Shown here: positions 1-6,794 of the stretch, one piece after another
Layout of the letters: each line of letters starts with the position of its first letter
Numbering within the stretch: the stretch's first letter is position 1
Assembly: GCA_945878835.1 (NCBI GenBank)
Contig: CAMCUG010000061.1
Location: 1-8,062 of the forward strand
Source: Chryseobacterium gleum
GTDB taxonomy: Bacteria > Bacteroidota > Bacteroidia > Flavobacteriales_D > Sanyastnellaceae
Direction: 5' to 3'
DNA: 8,062 nt
The notes under the pieces: model-generated
Databases searched by the model: none
Seen by the model: only the letters and a program-made list of their open reading frames with translations
What the model was told of the DNA's origin: nothing
Program-made: the position numbers and the translations under genes

Positions 1-1218
1 AAAGAGCAGAAGATTCACATCAACACGTTTAGATTGGATTCAACCTATCAGACTGTTGCTTTCGGAGACATTAAAGAGACTGATCAATTCTTCCTATCAC
101 CTGCGTTCGAATATTATGGAAAATTCGAATTGTACGCGAGTAATCCGAACTTGACTTTCAATGGAGGTGTTCGCATTCTGCACAACTGCAATAGCATTGC
201 TCGAACCTTCTTCAAATTCAAATCGGAAATTAATCCTTTGGAAATATATATCCCGGTTGACAGCACCTTGCGCGATATGACCATGTCTAAATTGGGTGTT
301 GGTGTTATTGTGAAGGACGAACCACCCATGAAAATATATCCCGGATTCTTGAGTGCGAAACCAAACAAGAAAGACCACGGACTTATTGAATCAACAGGTT
401 ATTTGTATTTCGACAAAGGCAAAAAGACCTACTACATTGGATCGAAGGAAAAGATTCGTCAACCGAAATTACCTGGGCAATTACTGGGGTTGAATACTAC
501 TACTTGCGTGTTAACTGGAGATGGTGTTATGGACTTCAATGTAGATTATGGAATGATGACCATGAAGTCTGTTGGAACGGTTCATTTTCAATCGAACGAC
601 TCAACATTGAATGCGCAAAGCACAACGTTGTTGAACTTCCCGTTCGATGAGGGCGCACAAAAACATTTGTCAGAAAAATTCATCAATGCTGCAAATTTAG
701 ACCCCATCGATTTGACCAAAACGCAATTTGAAAAAAGTTTAGTCGAGTTCTTAGGAACTGAGAAATCCGATAAGATTATAGCCGACATGGCTTTAGACGG
801 CTCGCTGAAAAGGCTTCCTGAAGAGCTTCAGCAATTCTTCTACTTCGGAGATTTGAAGTGGTTGTGGAACGAGGAATTGGAGACATTCTCTACTTCCGGG
901 CCATTAGGAATTGCCAGCATGGGCAAGAAACAAATTTTCAAGTACACCAAAGGACTCATTGAAATTGAAAAACGCAGGAGCGGTGATATTTTCCGTTTGT
1001 ATTTGGAAATTGATGGCGCTACTTGGTACCTGTTCGAGTACAAATTAAATATACTCACTGTTATCAGCTCTGACGCTGAATTCCTAACTATTCTAACTGC
1101 CGTGAAAGATGATGGCAGACGTTTTGAAGATGGCAAGAAGAGATTCGCCTGGTCTATGCTCGCTTCAAAGAAAAAACGAGACGACCTTTTAGATAGATAC
1201 CCTGAATTAAATCAGTAA
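1..1218 (+). CDS. Unidentified large beta-rich protein, C-terminal part (5' end outside window)
   Basis: I do not recognise this family. The frame is open from base 1 and ends at a TAA at 1216-1218, giving 405 visible residues. The first possible in-window start is a TTG at 34, but the reading frame is continuous before it, so the gene almost certainly begins upstream. The first ~200 residues are rich in short alternating polar/hydrophobic strands separated by G/N/D turns (for example YYGKFELYASNPNLTFNGG, STGYLYFDKGKKTYYIG, GDGVMDFNVDYGMMTMKS), which suggests stacked beta structure. A more helical part follows (about residues 225-290), then a mixed C-terminal domain ending in a basic stretch (SKKKRDDLLDRYPELNQ). 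No transmembrane segment, catalytic motif or type IX secretion C-terminal domain is visible. An envelope or structural role would fit the beta-rich pattern but is inference. It ends directly at the terminator shared with eno. Confidence 0.8.
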   Translation, partial: KEQKIHINTFRLDSTYQTVAFGDIKETDQFFLSPAFEYYGKFELYASNPNLTFNGGVRILHNCNSIARTFFKFKSEINPLEIYIPVDSTLRDMTMSKLGVGVIVKDEPPMKIYPGFLSAKPNKKDHGLIESTGYLYFDKGKKTYYIGSKEKIRQPKLPGQLLGLNTTTCVLTGDGVMDFNVDYGMMTMKSVGTVHFQSNDSTLNAQSTTLLNFPFDEGAQKHLSEKFINAANLDPIDLTKTQFEKSLVEFLGTEKSDKIIADMALDGSLKRLPEELQQFFYFGDLKWLWNEELETFSTSGPLGIASMGKKQIFKYTKGLIEIEKRRSGDIFRLYLEIDGATWYLFEYKLNILTVISSDAEFLTILTAVKDDGRRFEDGKKRFAWSMLASKKKRDDLLDRYPELNQ

Positions 1219-1242
1219 AAAAAGGGCCGCAAGGCCCTTTTT
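1219..1242. terminator. Bidirectional intrinsic terminator between the unknown gene and eno
   Basis: The stem AAAAAGGGCC (1219-1228), loop GCAA and arm GGCCCTTTTT (1233-1242) form a perfect 10-bp inverted repeat. Five G/C pairs are flanked by A runs on one side and T runs on the other, so a U-tract follows the hairpin on either strand. It starts one base inside the vicinity of the plus-strand stop (TAA 1216-1218) and lies 18 bp beyond the enolase stop (1261-1263), so it can end both convergent transcripts. The plus-strand loop GCAA is a GNRA tetraloop. Confidence 0.9.
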
Positions 1243-1260
1243 AATTTCTATTTATTAGAC

Positions 1261-2541
1261 CTATTTCAATATGCTCTTTCCCGGAAAATAAGCCATCTTA
1301 CCTAACTCTTCTTCAATACGTAATAACTGATTGTATTTTGCAACACGATCAGAGCGAGAAGCAGAACCCGTTTTAATCTGTCCCGTATTGAGCGCAACGG
1401 ATAGGTCTGCAATAGTGGTGTCTTCCGTTTCCCCACTTCTGTGAGACATAACTGAAGTGTATCCAGCTCTGTGAGCCATGTTCACCGCGTCTATCGTTTC
1501 TGTCAACGAACCAATTTGGTTCACTTTAACTAAAATGCTGTTAGCTATGCCCTCCTCTATTCCACGCGAAAGACGATTTACGTTCGTAACGAATAAATCG
1601 TCGCCTACTAACTGCTGAGTATCACCTAATTTCTCTGTCATTAATTTCCATCCGTCCCAATCATCTTCAGAACATCCGTCTTCAATCGAAACAATCGGAT
1701 AACGCTTGCACCAATCTGCCCAATAATCTACCATTTGTGAGCTGGTAAGATTTTCGCCTGTCGATTCCAAGTGATACAACTTCGTTTCTGGATTGTAGAA
1801 CTCCGTTGACGCGCAATCCAATCCCAACACTATATCCTCTCCTGCTTTATATCCAGATGCTTCAATCGCTTGCATAATAGTCTGAAGCGCTTCCTCATTA
1901 CTGTTAAAGTTTGGAGCGAATCCGCCTTCGTCGCCAACGTTCGTCATGTGACCTTGTTTTTTCAAAACAGCTTTCAAGTGATGAAAAACTTCTGCTCCCA
2001 TGCGCAAGGCTTGACTAAATGTTTCAGCACCCACCGGAAGAATCATGAATTCCTGAACGTCTACTTTATTGTCTGCATGCGCACCACCGTTAATAATATT
2101 CATCATAGGAACCGGAAGTGTGTTTGCACTCACTCCACCTATGTATCTGTATAGACTTAATCCAGAAGTCTCTGCCGCCGCTTTCGCTACAGCTAACGAA
2201 ACACCTAGAATTGCGTTTGCACCTAAAACACTTTTGTTCTCTGTGCCATCAATTGCGCACATGGCCATATCTATTAGGTTCTGCTCGAATACAGAAGCAC
2301 CTTCCAATTCTTTGTTTAATACTTCATTCACATTTTGTACAGCGCGCATAACACCTTTACCGAGGTATTGCGTCTGATCACCATCGCGAAGCTCTACCGC
2401 TTCGTGCATGCCTGTGCTTGCTCCTGAAGGAACAGCAGCGCGACCAACAGTACCTTGGTCTGTAATTACATCGACTTCAATTGTTGGATTACCTCTCGAG
2501 TCGAGGATTTGTCTTGCATGAATGTGAGCAATGTTAGCCAT
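1261..2541 (-). CDS. eno: Enolase (phosphopyruvate hydratase)
   Basis: Enolase interconverts 2-phosphoglycerate and phosphoenolpyruvate in cytoplasmic glycolysis and gluconeogenesis, using Mg2+. The 426 residues match normal bacterial length. The N-terminal capping domain (about 1-130) carries the mobile loop SGAST (39-43). The barrel shows NIINGGAHADN (148-158), QEF with E164, the acid NVGDEGG with E205, metal ligands D242 (LGLDCAS), E287 (SIEDG) and D314 (VGDD), the catalytic base K339 (LVKVNQIG), MSHRSGET (365-372) and K390 (IKTG). All expected active-site residues are present. The TGSASRSDRVAKYNQ segment is a version I associate with Bacteroidota. The ATG at 2541 is supported by the canonical N-terminus (IARQILDSRGNPT-like). 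There is no Shine-Dalgarno; the leader is A/T-rich. It lies downstream of rluF on the same strand but has its own -7-like element at 2561-2568. No anomalies seen. Confidence 0.98.
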   Translation of the reverse strand: MANIAHIHARQILDSRGNPTIEVDVITDQGTVGRAAVPSGASTGMHEAVELRDGDQTQYLGKGVMRAVQNVNEVLNKELEGASVFEQNLIDMAMCAIDGTENKSVLGANAILGVSLAVAKAAAETSGLSLYRYIGGVSANTLPVPMMNIINGGAHADNKVDVQEFMILPVGAETFSQALRMGAEVFHHLKAVLKKQGHMTNVGDEGGFAPNFNSNEEALQTIMQAIEASGYKAGEDIVLGLDCASTEFYNPETKLYHLESTGENLTSSQMVDYWADWCKRYPIVSIEDGCSEDDWDGWKLMTEKLGDTQQLVGDDLFVTNVNRLSRGIEEGIANSILVKVNQIGSLTETIDAVNMAHRAGYTSVMSHRSGETEDTTIADLSVALNTGQIKTGSASRSDRVAKYNQLLRIEEELGKMAYFPGKSILK

Positions 2542-2560
2542 AAAAAAATTGTATTTGTAG

Positions 2561-2568
2561 CAAAGATA
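2561..2568 (-). promoter_or_regulatory. Bacteroidota-type -7 promoter element for eno
   Basis: Read on the minus strand this is TATCTTTG, an exact match to the TAnnTTTG -7 consensus of the Bacteroidota housekeeping sigma factor. It ends 19 nt before the enolase ATG, so transcription would start roughly 10-15 nt upstream of the gene. I do not see a clean TTTG-type -33 element 17-23 nt upstream. That interval instead overlaps a small dyad (AATTAC-N5-GTAATT, 2582-2598). The call rests on the -7 match and position only. Confidence 0.55.
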
Positions 2569-2581
2569 AACAAGACGAACG

Positions 2582-2598
2582 AATTACTTATTGTAATT
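2582..2598. repeat. Small AT-rich dyad between rluF and eno
   Basis: AATTAC (2582-2587) and GTAATT (2593-2598) are perfect inverted arms around a 5-nt loop TTATT. The dyad lies 13 nt past the rluF stop and 13 nt upstream of the eno -7-like element, where the -33 region would fall. On the minus strand it is not followed by a T-run, so it is not a convincing terminator. It could be a weak 3'-end hairpin, an operator or chance in A/T-rich sequence. Confidence 0.3.
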
Positions 2599-2611
2599 TT
2601 TACACTAAGTT

Positions 2612-3562
2612 CTATCTGCTTGTTCTTTTGGCTCCGCCTCGACTACTCTTTCCTGAATTACCGCGACTGCTACTTCCCTTGCTCGGTCCGTTGCGGAAGG
2701 TTCGCTCACCGGGTTTGGCGTGAGATTTACTTCCTGCTTTAAATCTTGGTTTCGATGATGACGGTGAGGATGCAGAAGTACTTGTTCTTGGCTTCGGCTT
2801 GGGTTTTGGTTTCGGCTTAGGCTTGTCTGGATCGCTCGAAGCTTTCTTCTCCGGAGCTTCTGATTTCGATTTTTCCAAATACTTATTCAACAATCTCATT
2901 TCATCTTCTTCCAAAGGTCTGAATTCACCCACCTGAAGCCCTTGTATGCCAATGTGCATAATTCGAACACGTTCTAACTTCGTGACTGTATATCCAAAGT
3001 GCTCACACATTCTTCGAATCTGTCTGTTCAGTCCTTGTATAAGTGTAATTCGAAATACAAACGGAGTTTCAACAACTACTTTGCAGCGACGTGTTTGAAC
3101 ACCCAGAATAGGAACACCTTGACTCATCTTCTCTGCGAAGTCCGCAAACAACGGACGGTCCACACTCACGATGTATTCCTTTTCATTTTTGTTTCCTGCT
3201 CGAAGAATCTTGTTAACTAAGTCGCCATTATTCGTCAAGAGAATAAGTCCTTGAGAATCCTTATCTAATCTTCCAATCGGAAAAATACGTTCGCTGTAGC
3301 TTATGTAATCTATGATGTTGTTCTTCTCTACTTTATCTGTAGTAGAAACAACACCCATAGGCTTGTTGAAAGCCAAAACCAAATCTTGCTTCTCTTCTCT
3401 ATTTAGACCGCGACCGTTCACTTTCACCACATCTCTTGGCCCAACTTCGGCACCTAATCCAATCTTCTTTCCATTAATAGTAACTAGACCGCGTTCAATA
3501 AACCTGTCGGCTTCTCTTCGGCTACAAAGTCCCGATTCACTTATGAATTTGTTTACACGCAT
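2612..3562 (-). CDS. rluF: 23S rRNA pseudouridine synthase, RluF type, with basic low-complexity tail
   Basis: RluF isomerises a uridine in helix 80 of 23S rRNA (U2604 in E. coli numbering) to pseudouridine in the cytoplasm. Residues 1-60 form an S4-like RNA-binding domain (MRVNKFISESGLCSRREADR at the N-terminus). The RsuA/RluB-type catalytic domain follows at about 61-232, with the catalytic aspartate D100 in GRLDKDSQGL, then ILRAGNKNEKEY (119-130) and GLNRQIRRMCEHFGY (177-191). The wording of these motifs closely resembles E. coli RluF from memory, more so than RluB or RluE. After residue 232 comes an ~84-residue tail, with six consecutive Lys-Pro pairs (247-258) and then a Ser/Gly/Arg-rich end. 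E. coli RluF also has a Lys-rich tail, but a shorter one. The ATG at 3562 gives the standard start; there is no Shine-Dalgarno. A 35-bp palindrome lies just upstream. Confidence 0.93.
   Translation of the reverse strand: MRVNKFISESGLCSRREADRFIERGLVTINGKKIGLGAEVGPRDVVKVNGRGLNREEKQDLVLAFNKPMGVVSTTDKVEKNNIIDYISYSERIFPIGRLDKDSQGLILLTNNGDLVNKILRAGNKNEKEYIVSVDRPLFADFAEKMSQGVPILGVQTRRCKVVVETPFVFRITLIQGLNRQIRRMCEHFGYTVTKLERVRIMHIGIQGLQVGEFRPLEEDEMRLLNKYLEKSKSEAPEKKASSDPDKPKPKPKPKPKPRTSTSASSPSSSKPRFKAGSKSHAKPGERTFRNGPSKGSSSRGNSGKSSRGGAKRTSR
2789..2824 (-). repeat. Six Lys-Pro codon-pair repeats inside rluF
   Basis: These 36 bases encode (Lys-Pro)x6, residues 247-258 of RluF, as six imperfect hexamers of the form AAR-CCN. 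Codons vary between units (AAG/AAA and CCT/CCG/CCA/CCC), so the repeat is conserved at protein level more than at DNA level. It probably forms a stiff, positively charged linker between the catalytic domain and the Ser/Gly/Arg-rich end. Confidence 0.8.
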
Positions 3563-3576
3563 GGGTTCTGATTAGT

Positions 3577-3611
3577 CAGCGAAGTTAGTTATGGCATAAA
3601 CAAATTCGCTG
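3577..3611. promoter_or_regulatory. 35-bp interrupted palindrome in the rluF/comB divergent gap
   Basis: The left arm 3577-3593 and right arm 3595-3611 are inverted copies about a single central base at 3594, matching at 14 of 17 positions. The outer seven (CAGCGAA / TTCGCTG) and inner five (TTATG / CATAA) are perfect, and two more pairs match between them. It starts 14 bp upstream of the rluF start and ends 44 bp before the comB start. As DNA it could be an operator for a dimeric regulator. As RNA on the rluF strand it could fold into a long hairpin, with one additional G-U pair. Both roles are inference; the symmetry itself is directly visible. Confidence 0.6.
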
Positions 3612-3655
3612 CTTTCCTTTTCTTTTCTTATTTTTAGCTTTTTAGAAACTACCCT

Positions 3656-4399
3656 ATGCCAGCACTAAGCGAAAGAAAGATTGTTGAAGTTTGCTATGCC
3701 CCTAGTCACTTCCCGTTGTACGACAATGGGTTCGACATTGTGGTAGTTATTGATGTGCTTCGTGCTACAAGCGCTATTACCACAGGTCTTCACTTCGGAA
3801 TAAAAGAGATCATTCCCATTAATTCAATTGAAAAAGCGGTTGATTATAAATCGAAAGGATACATAACCGCTGCAGAAAGAGACGGACAAGTGGTGGAAGG
3901 ATTCGACTTTGGAAATTCTCCTTACGCGTTCATGAATCCTGATTTAGTTGGAAAAACAGTTGTGCTTACCACCACCAACGGAACCAACGCCATTGAAGTG
4001 GCTAAAGACAAAAGCATTGTTGTAATTGGTTGTTTGAATAACCTCACCTACCTCAGTAACTGGCTCATTTCGCAAAACAAAAATGTTCTCATTCTAGCTT
4101 CCGGTTGGAAAGAAAAGATGAATCTTGAAGACACCATCTGCGCGGGAGCAATAGCCGACATTCTTTTAGAAAGTCGCAAATTCATATCGAATGAAGACAG
4201 CACCGTCTCAGCTAAATTCTTATATCGTTCGGCTCGCGATAATTTTTACAGCTTCCTACGTGCGAGTTCTCATCGCAAGCGCTTGATGAAATTGAAAATT
4301 CAAAAAGACGTGAAGTATTGCTTAACCTTAGACACAGTGCCCTGCATTCCTATTCTTCGCGATGGAAAGTTGGTGAAGCTGGAAATAGACAATGCATAG
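3656..4399 (+). CDS. comB: 2-phosphosulfolactate phosphatase family protein (ComB)
   Basis: ComB hydrolyses 2-phosphosulfolactate to sulfolactate, the second step of the PEP/sulfite route to coenzyme M, and is Mg2+-dependent and cytoplasmic. The 247 residues match the family length. Family signatures are present in order: VIDVLRATSA (31-40), AERDG (73-77), GFDFGNSP (82-89), TTNGTNAI (106-113) and SGWKEKMNLEDTICAGAI (149-166). Bacteroidota are not known to make coenzyme M, so the physiological substrate is uncertain; sulfolactate for cysteate or sulfonolipid synthesis is one possibility. The ATG at 3656 is the only sensible start and has no Shine-Dalgarno. A loose -7-like TAGCTTTT at 3635-3642 lies 13 nt before it. 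It is the first gene of an apparent three-gene operon; the next start is 10 nt past its TAG. Confidence 0.9.
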   Translation: MPALSERKIVEVCYAPSHFPLYDNGFDIVVVIDVLRATSAITTGLHFGIKEIIPINSIEKAVDYKSKGYITAAERDGQVVEGFDFGNSPYAFMNPDLVGKTVVLTTTNGTNAIEVAKDKSIVVIGCLNNLTYLSNWLISQNKNVLILASGWKEKMNLEDTICAGAIADILLESRKFISNEDSTVSAKFLYRSARDNFYSFLRASSHRKRLMKLKIQKDVKYCLTLDTVPCIPILRDGKLVKLEIDNA

Positions 4400-4409
4400 T
4401 ACCTTCAAC

Positions 4410-5390
4410 ATGAAAACAAAGACCCTTATATTATGGGTACTTTGTTTCCCTTTGTCCGTTTTTTCAAAAGAACCTGAACCACATATCTGTATAGACTGGG
4501 GTTTCTTCGGGCATAAGAAAATTAATGAGCTAGCTATTTACACGTTGCCTCCGGAACTTTTCGGATTCTACAAATACAACATGAACTATTTGATAGATCA
4601 CAGTGTAGATCCAGACAAAAGAAGATACAGTGTTAAGGGGGAAGCTGAGTGTCACTTCCTCGATGTTGATCGTTATGTAACATCAACATCTTCCTCTCCA
4701 TTTGAGAATTTACCCGAGCGTTGGAACGACGCTGTATCAAAATACGGAGAAGATAGCCTTCGCGCACATGGCATTGTTCCGTGGAATTTGTATCTCGTTT
4801 ATTCTAAATTGGTGATTGCCTTCAAAGAAAAAGATGTGAATCGTGTTCTTCGACTTTCGGCAGAATTGGGACACTACGTTGGAGATGTACATGTGCCTCT
4901 TCATTCGACTTCCAACTACAACGGACAAAAGACCAATCAAAAAGGCATTCACGGTTTCTGGGAAAGTCGCGTTCCTGAAATTCAATTTCCGCAATACGAT
5001 TTCTTTGTTGGTCAAGCTGAATACATTTCCGCTCCGCAGCATTTCATTTGGGAGCGATTGAAAGAAAGTTATGCCGGTGTCGATTCTGTATTGAAGTTTG
5101 AAGAACAACTGACTGCGCGTTTTCCTTCCGACAAAAAATACGCTTTTGAAGTTCGCAACAACATTGAAGTGCGGACCTATTCGAGAGAATTCTCAGAGGC
5201 ATACAGCAATCTTTTAAACGGACAAGTTGAACGAAGAATGCGTTCCGCTGTTTATTCTCTTGGAAGCCTTTGGCTGAGTGCTTGGTCAGATGCTGGACAA
5301 CCCATTTTGAAGGACTGGTATTTGAAAGAAGTAGAGACGGCTGACGAACCCACAGAACACGAAACGACAAAGATTCGCGAACACGAATAA
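4410..5390 (+). CDS. Secreted S1/P1 nuclease / zinc-dependent phospholipase C-like hydrolase
   Basis: A predicted exported protein of the S1/P1 nuclease - phospholipase C superfamily, three-zinc hydrolases that cleave phosphoester bonds. I chose the ATG at 4410 (326 residues) because it gives a clean signal peptide, MKTKTLILWVLCFPLSVFS, then KEPEPH. An in-frame ATG at 4392, overlapping the comB stop, would add six residues. The zinc ligands line up with S1/P1 spacing: W30-x4-H35 (W1/H6 in S1), D67 and H82 fifteen apart (D45/H60), H155-x3-D159-x5-H165 (H116/D120/H126), then H181-x3-E185 where S1 has H149-x3-D153. Trp30 would not be N-terminal if cleavage follows the signal peptide, unlike in S1. 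After about residue 285 the tail is rich in E and T. Substrate (nucleic acid or phospholipid) cannot be told from sequence. It sits between comB and an aldehyde dehydrogenase, with gaps of 10 and 9 nt. Confidence 0.83.
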   Translation: MKTKTLILWVLCFPLSVFSKEPEPHICIDWGFFGHKKINELAIYTLPPELFGFYKYNMNYLIDHSVDPDKRRYSVKGEAECHFLDVDRYVTSTSSSPFENLPERWNDAVSKYGEDSLRAHGIVPWNLYLVYSKLVIAFKEKDVNRVLRLSAELGHYVGDVHVPLHSTSNYNGQKTNQKGIHGFWESRVPEIQFPQYDFFVGQAEYISAPQHFIWERLKESYAGVDSVLKFEEQLTARFPSDKKYAFEVRNNIEVRTYSREFSEAYSNLLNGQVERRMRSAVYSLGSLWLSAWSDAGQPILKDWYLKEVETADEPTEHETTKIREHE

Positions 5391-5399
5391 CACAAGATT

Positions 5400-6794
5400 A
5401 TGTTGAAGATGGAAATTTTCGAGCAGCAAAAGAAACATGCATTGCTCTTCAAAAACAGTAAAGTTTCGGAAAGAATCGAAGTGCTGAATAGATTTGAAAA
5501 GGGATTGCACAAGCACGAAGCTAACCTTACTCACGCGCTGAAAACAGATTTGAATAAGCACGCCTTTGAATCTTCCATAATGGAATTCTCGCTTATCTTC
5601 TCTGAATTAAAGGGCGTTAGAAAAGAGCTTCGCGAATGGATGGCCATTACCTATCCAGGAATGAACATTGCGAATCCGTTTGCTTCCCATAAAATTCATG
5701 TTGAATCGAAAGGTGTATGCCTCATTCTTTCTCCGTGGAATTATCCTGTTCAGCTAACACTTACTCCACTTATCTCATGCCTCGCTGCCGGAAACACAGC
5801 AGTAATCAAACCTTCTGAACTCACACCAACAGTGAGTCAAGCGATAAAAGACTTCGTTGAAGATACGTTTCTTCCCAAGGAAGCCTGCGTTGTGCTTGGC
5901 GACGGAAGGGTTGCAGCGCAATTGACAGAACTTCCCTTCAATCATATATTCTTTACGGGCTCTCCTGCTGTTGGAAAATTAGTGATGGCGGCCGCTGCAA
6001 AAAATTTAACAAGCGTAACCCTTGAGCTCGGTGGGAAATCACCGGCTGTGATTGGAGAAAATTACGACTTAGAAGATGCCGCGAAAAAAATTCTTTGGGG
6101 GAAATATACCAATGCCGGACAAACTTGCATAGCCACCGATTACGTTTTATTACCAAAAGGAAAATCGAAGGAATTCGTTCAAAACATGCAATCACATTAC
6201 CTTTACAATTACACGATTGATGGAAAATTAAATCTTGAAGAAGTGGTGCGCATAGTTTCCGAACGACATTATGATCGCCTTCAAGCGATGGTAGAAGAAG
6301 TTAGAAATACGGGTGGTGAAATTTTATTTGAAGGAAATCATTCAAAATCCGAACGTTTGTTCGGTCTTACTATCGTGGGGAATGTATCCAAAGAATCGCG
6401 TGTTTTCAAAGAAGAAATATTCGGACCTATACTTCCCATCTTTGAATACGAATCGTTAGAAGAAGCGGTAGATTTCATTCGAAGTAAAGAAAAGCCTTTG
6501 GCCCTTTACGTGTTTTCTCACAACAGAAACGAACGAAAATTCATCACTCAAAATACGTGGGTTGGTGGAGTAACCAATAACGATGTGTTCTTGCACCTGA
6601 GTGATGTGCGCATGCCTTTCGGCGGAAGTAATTTTTCAGGCATGGGATACTCCCACGGCTACCATGGATTCCTTGAATTTTGTCACTTAAAATCAGAGGT
6701 ACATGTCAGTCGGATATTTAATTCCACTTCCATGATTTATCCCCCATACAAGGGTAAAGAATGGTTAGCGAAAATCTTGCGACGGATTGTATAA
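5400..6794 (+). CDS. Aldehyde dehydrogenase, class 3 (fatty/aromatic aldehyde type)
   Basis: An NAD(P)+-dependent aldehyde dehydrogenase that oxidises aldehydes to carboxylic acids. The 464-residue length and short N-terminus are typical of the class-3 branch (ALDH3 / fatty aldehyde dehydrogenase / coniferyl aldehyde dehydrogenase relatives). Visible are SPWNYP with N114, the nucleotide-binding FFTGSPAVGK (184-193), the general base E209 in LELGGKSP, the nucleophile C243 in NAGQTCIA, KEEIFGP (337-343) and the class-3-like end PFGGSNFSGMGYSHG (406-420). The active site looks complete. There is no long hydrophobic C-terminal anchor like that of animal fatty aldehyde dehydrogenase; the end, WLAKILRRIV, is only a short amphipathic helix. 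ATG 5400 lies 9 nt past the previous stop; ATG 5409 (fourth codon) is an alternative. It is the last gene of the comB operon, and its TAA directly abuts the stop of the opposing FKBP gene. Confidence 0.92.
   Translation: MLKMEIFEQQKKHALLFKNSKVSERIEVLNRFEKGLHKHEANLTHALKTDLNKHAFESSIMEFSLIFSELKGVRKELREWMAITYPGMNIANPFASHKIHVESKGVCLILSPWNYPVQLTLTPLISCLAAGNTAVIKPSELTPTVSQAIKDFVEDTFLPKEACVVLGDGRVAAQLTELPFNHIFFTGSPAVGKLVMAAAAKNLTSVTLELGGKSPAVIGENYDLEDAAKKILWGKYTNAGQTCIATDYVLLPKGKSKEFVQNMQSHYLYNYTIDGKLNLEEVVRIVSERHYDRLQAMVEEVRNTGGEILFEGNHSKSERLFGLTIVGNVSKESRVFKEEIFGPILPIFEYESLEEAVDFIRSKEKPLALYVFSHNRNERKFITQNTWVGGVTNNDVFLHLSDVRMPFGGSNFSGMGYSHGYHGFLEFCHLKSEVHVSRIFNSTSMIYPPYKGKEWLAKILRRIV

Noticed and set aside
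840..1136. Minus-strand reading frame opposite the first gene (also 97-378 and 588-788)
   Set aside because: These frames have no recognisable domains or start signals and lie fully opposite a long coherent coding frame; they are shadows.
2069..2377. Plus-strand reading frames opposite eno (1870-2377)
   Set aside because: They lie opposite a fully conserved enolase and show no family motifs.
2582..2598. Hairpin as an intrinsic terminator for rluF
   Set aside because: On the rluF strand the A/T-only-rich 6-bp stem is not followed by a T-run, so it is listed only as a small dyad.
2789..2824. Tandem hexamer repeat as a possible minisatellite or CRISPR-like array
   Set aside because: It lies in frame inside rluF, encodes Lys-Pro pairs and varies at third codon positions. 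It has no spacers, so it is a coding repeat.
4392..4409. Upstream ATG of the zinc hydrolase overlapping the comB stop
   Set aside because: It remains possible, but the ATG at 4410 starts a cleaner signal peptide (Met-Lys-Thr-Lys then a hydrophobic core), so it was preferred.
5044..5561. Several minus-strand frames across the zinc hydrolase / aldehyde dehydrogenase junction
   Set aside because: They are Phe/Cys/Ser-rich translations typical of antisense to A/G-rich coding sequence; both plus-strand genes have clear family motifs.
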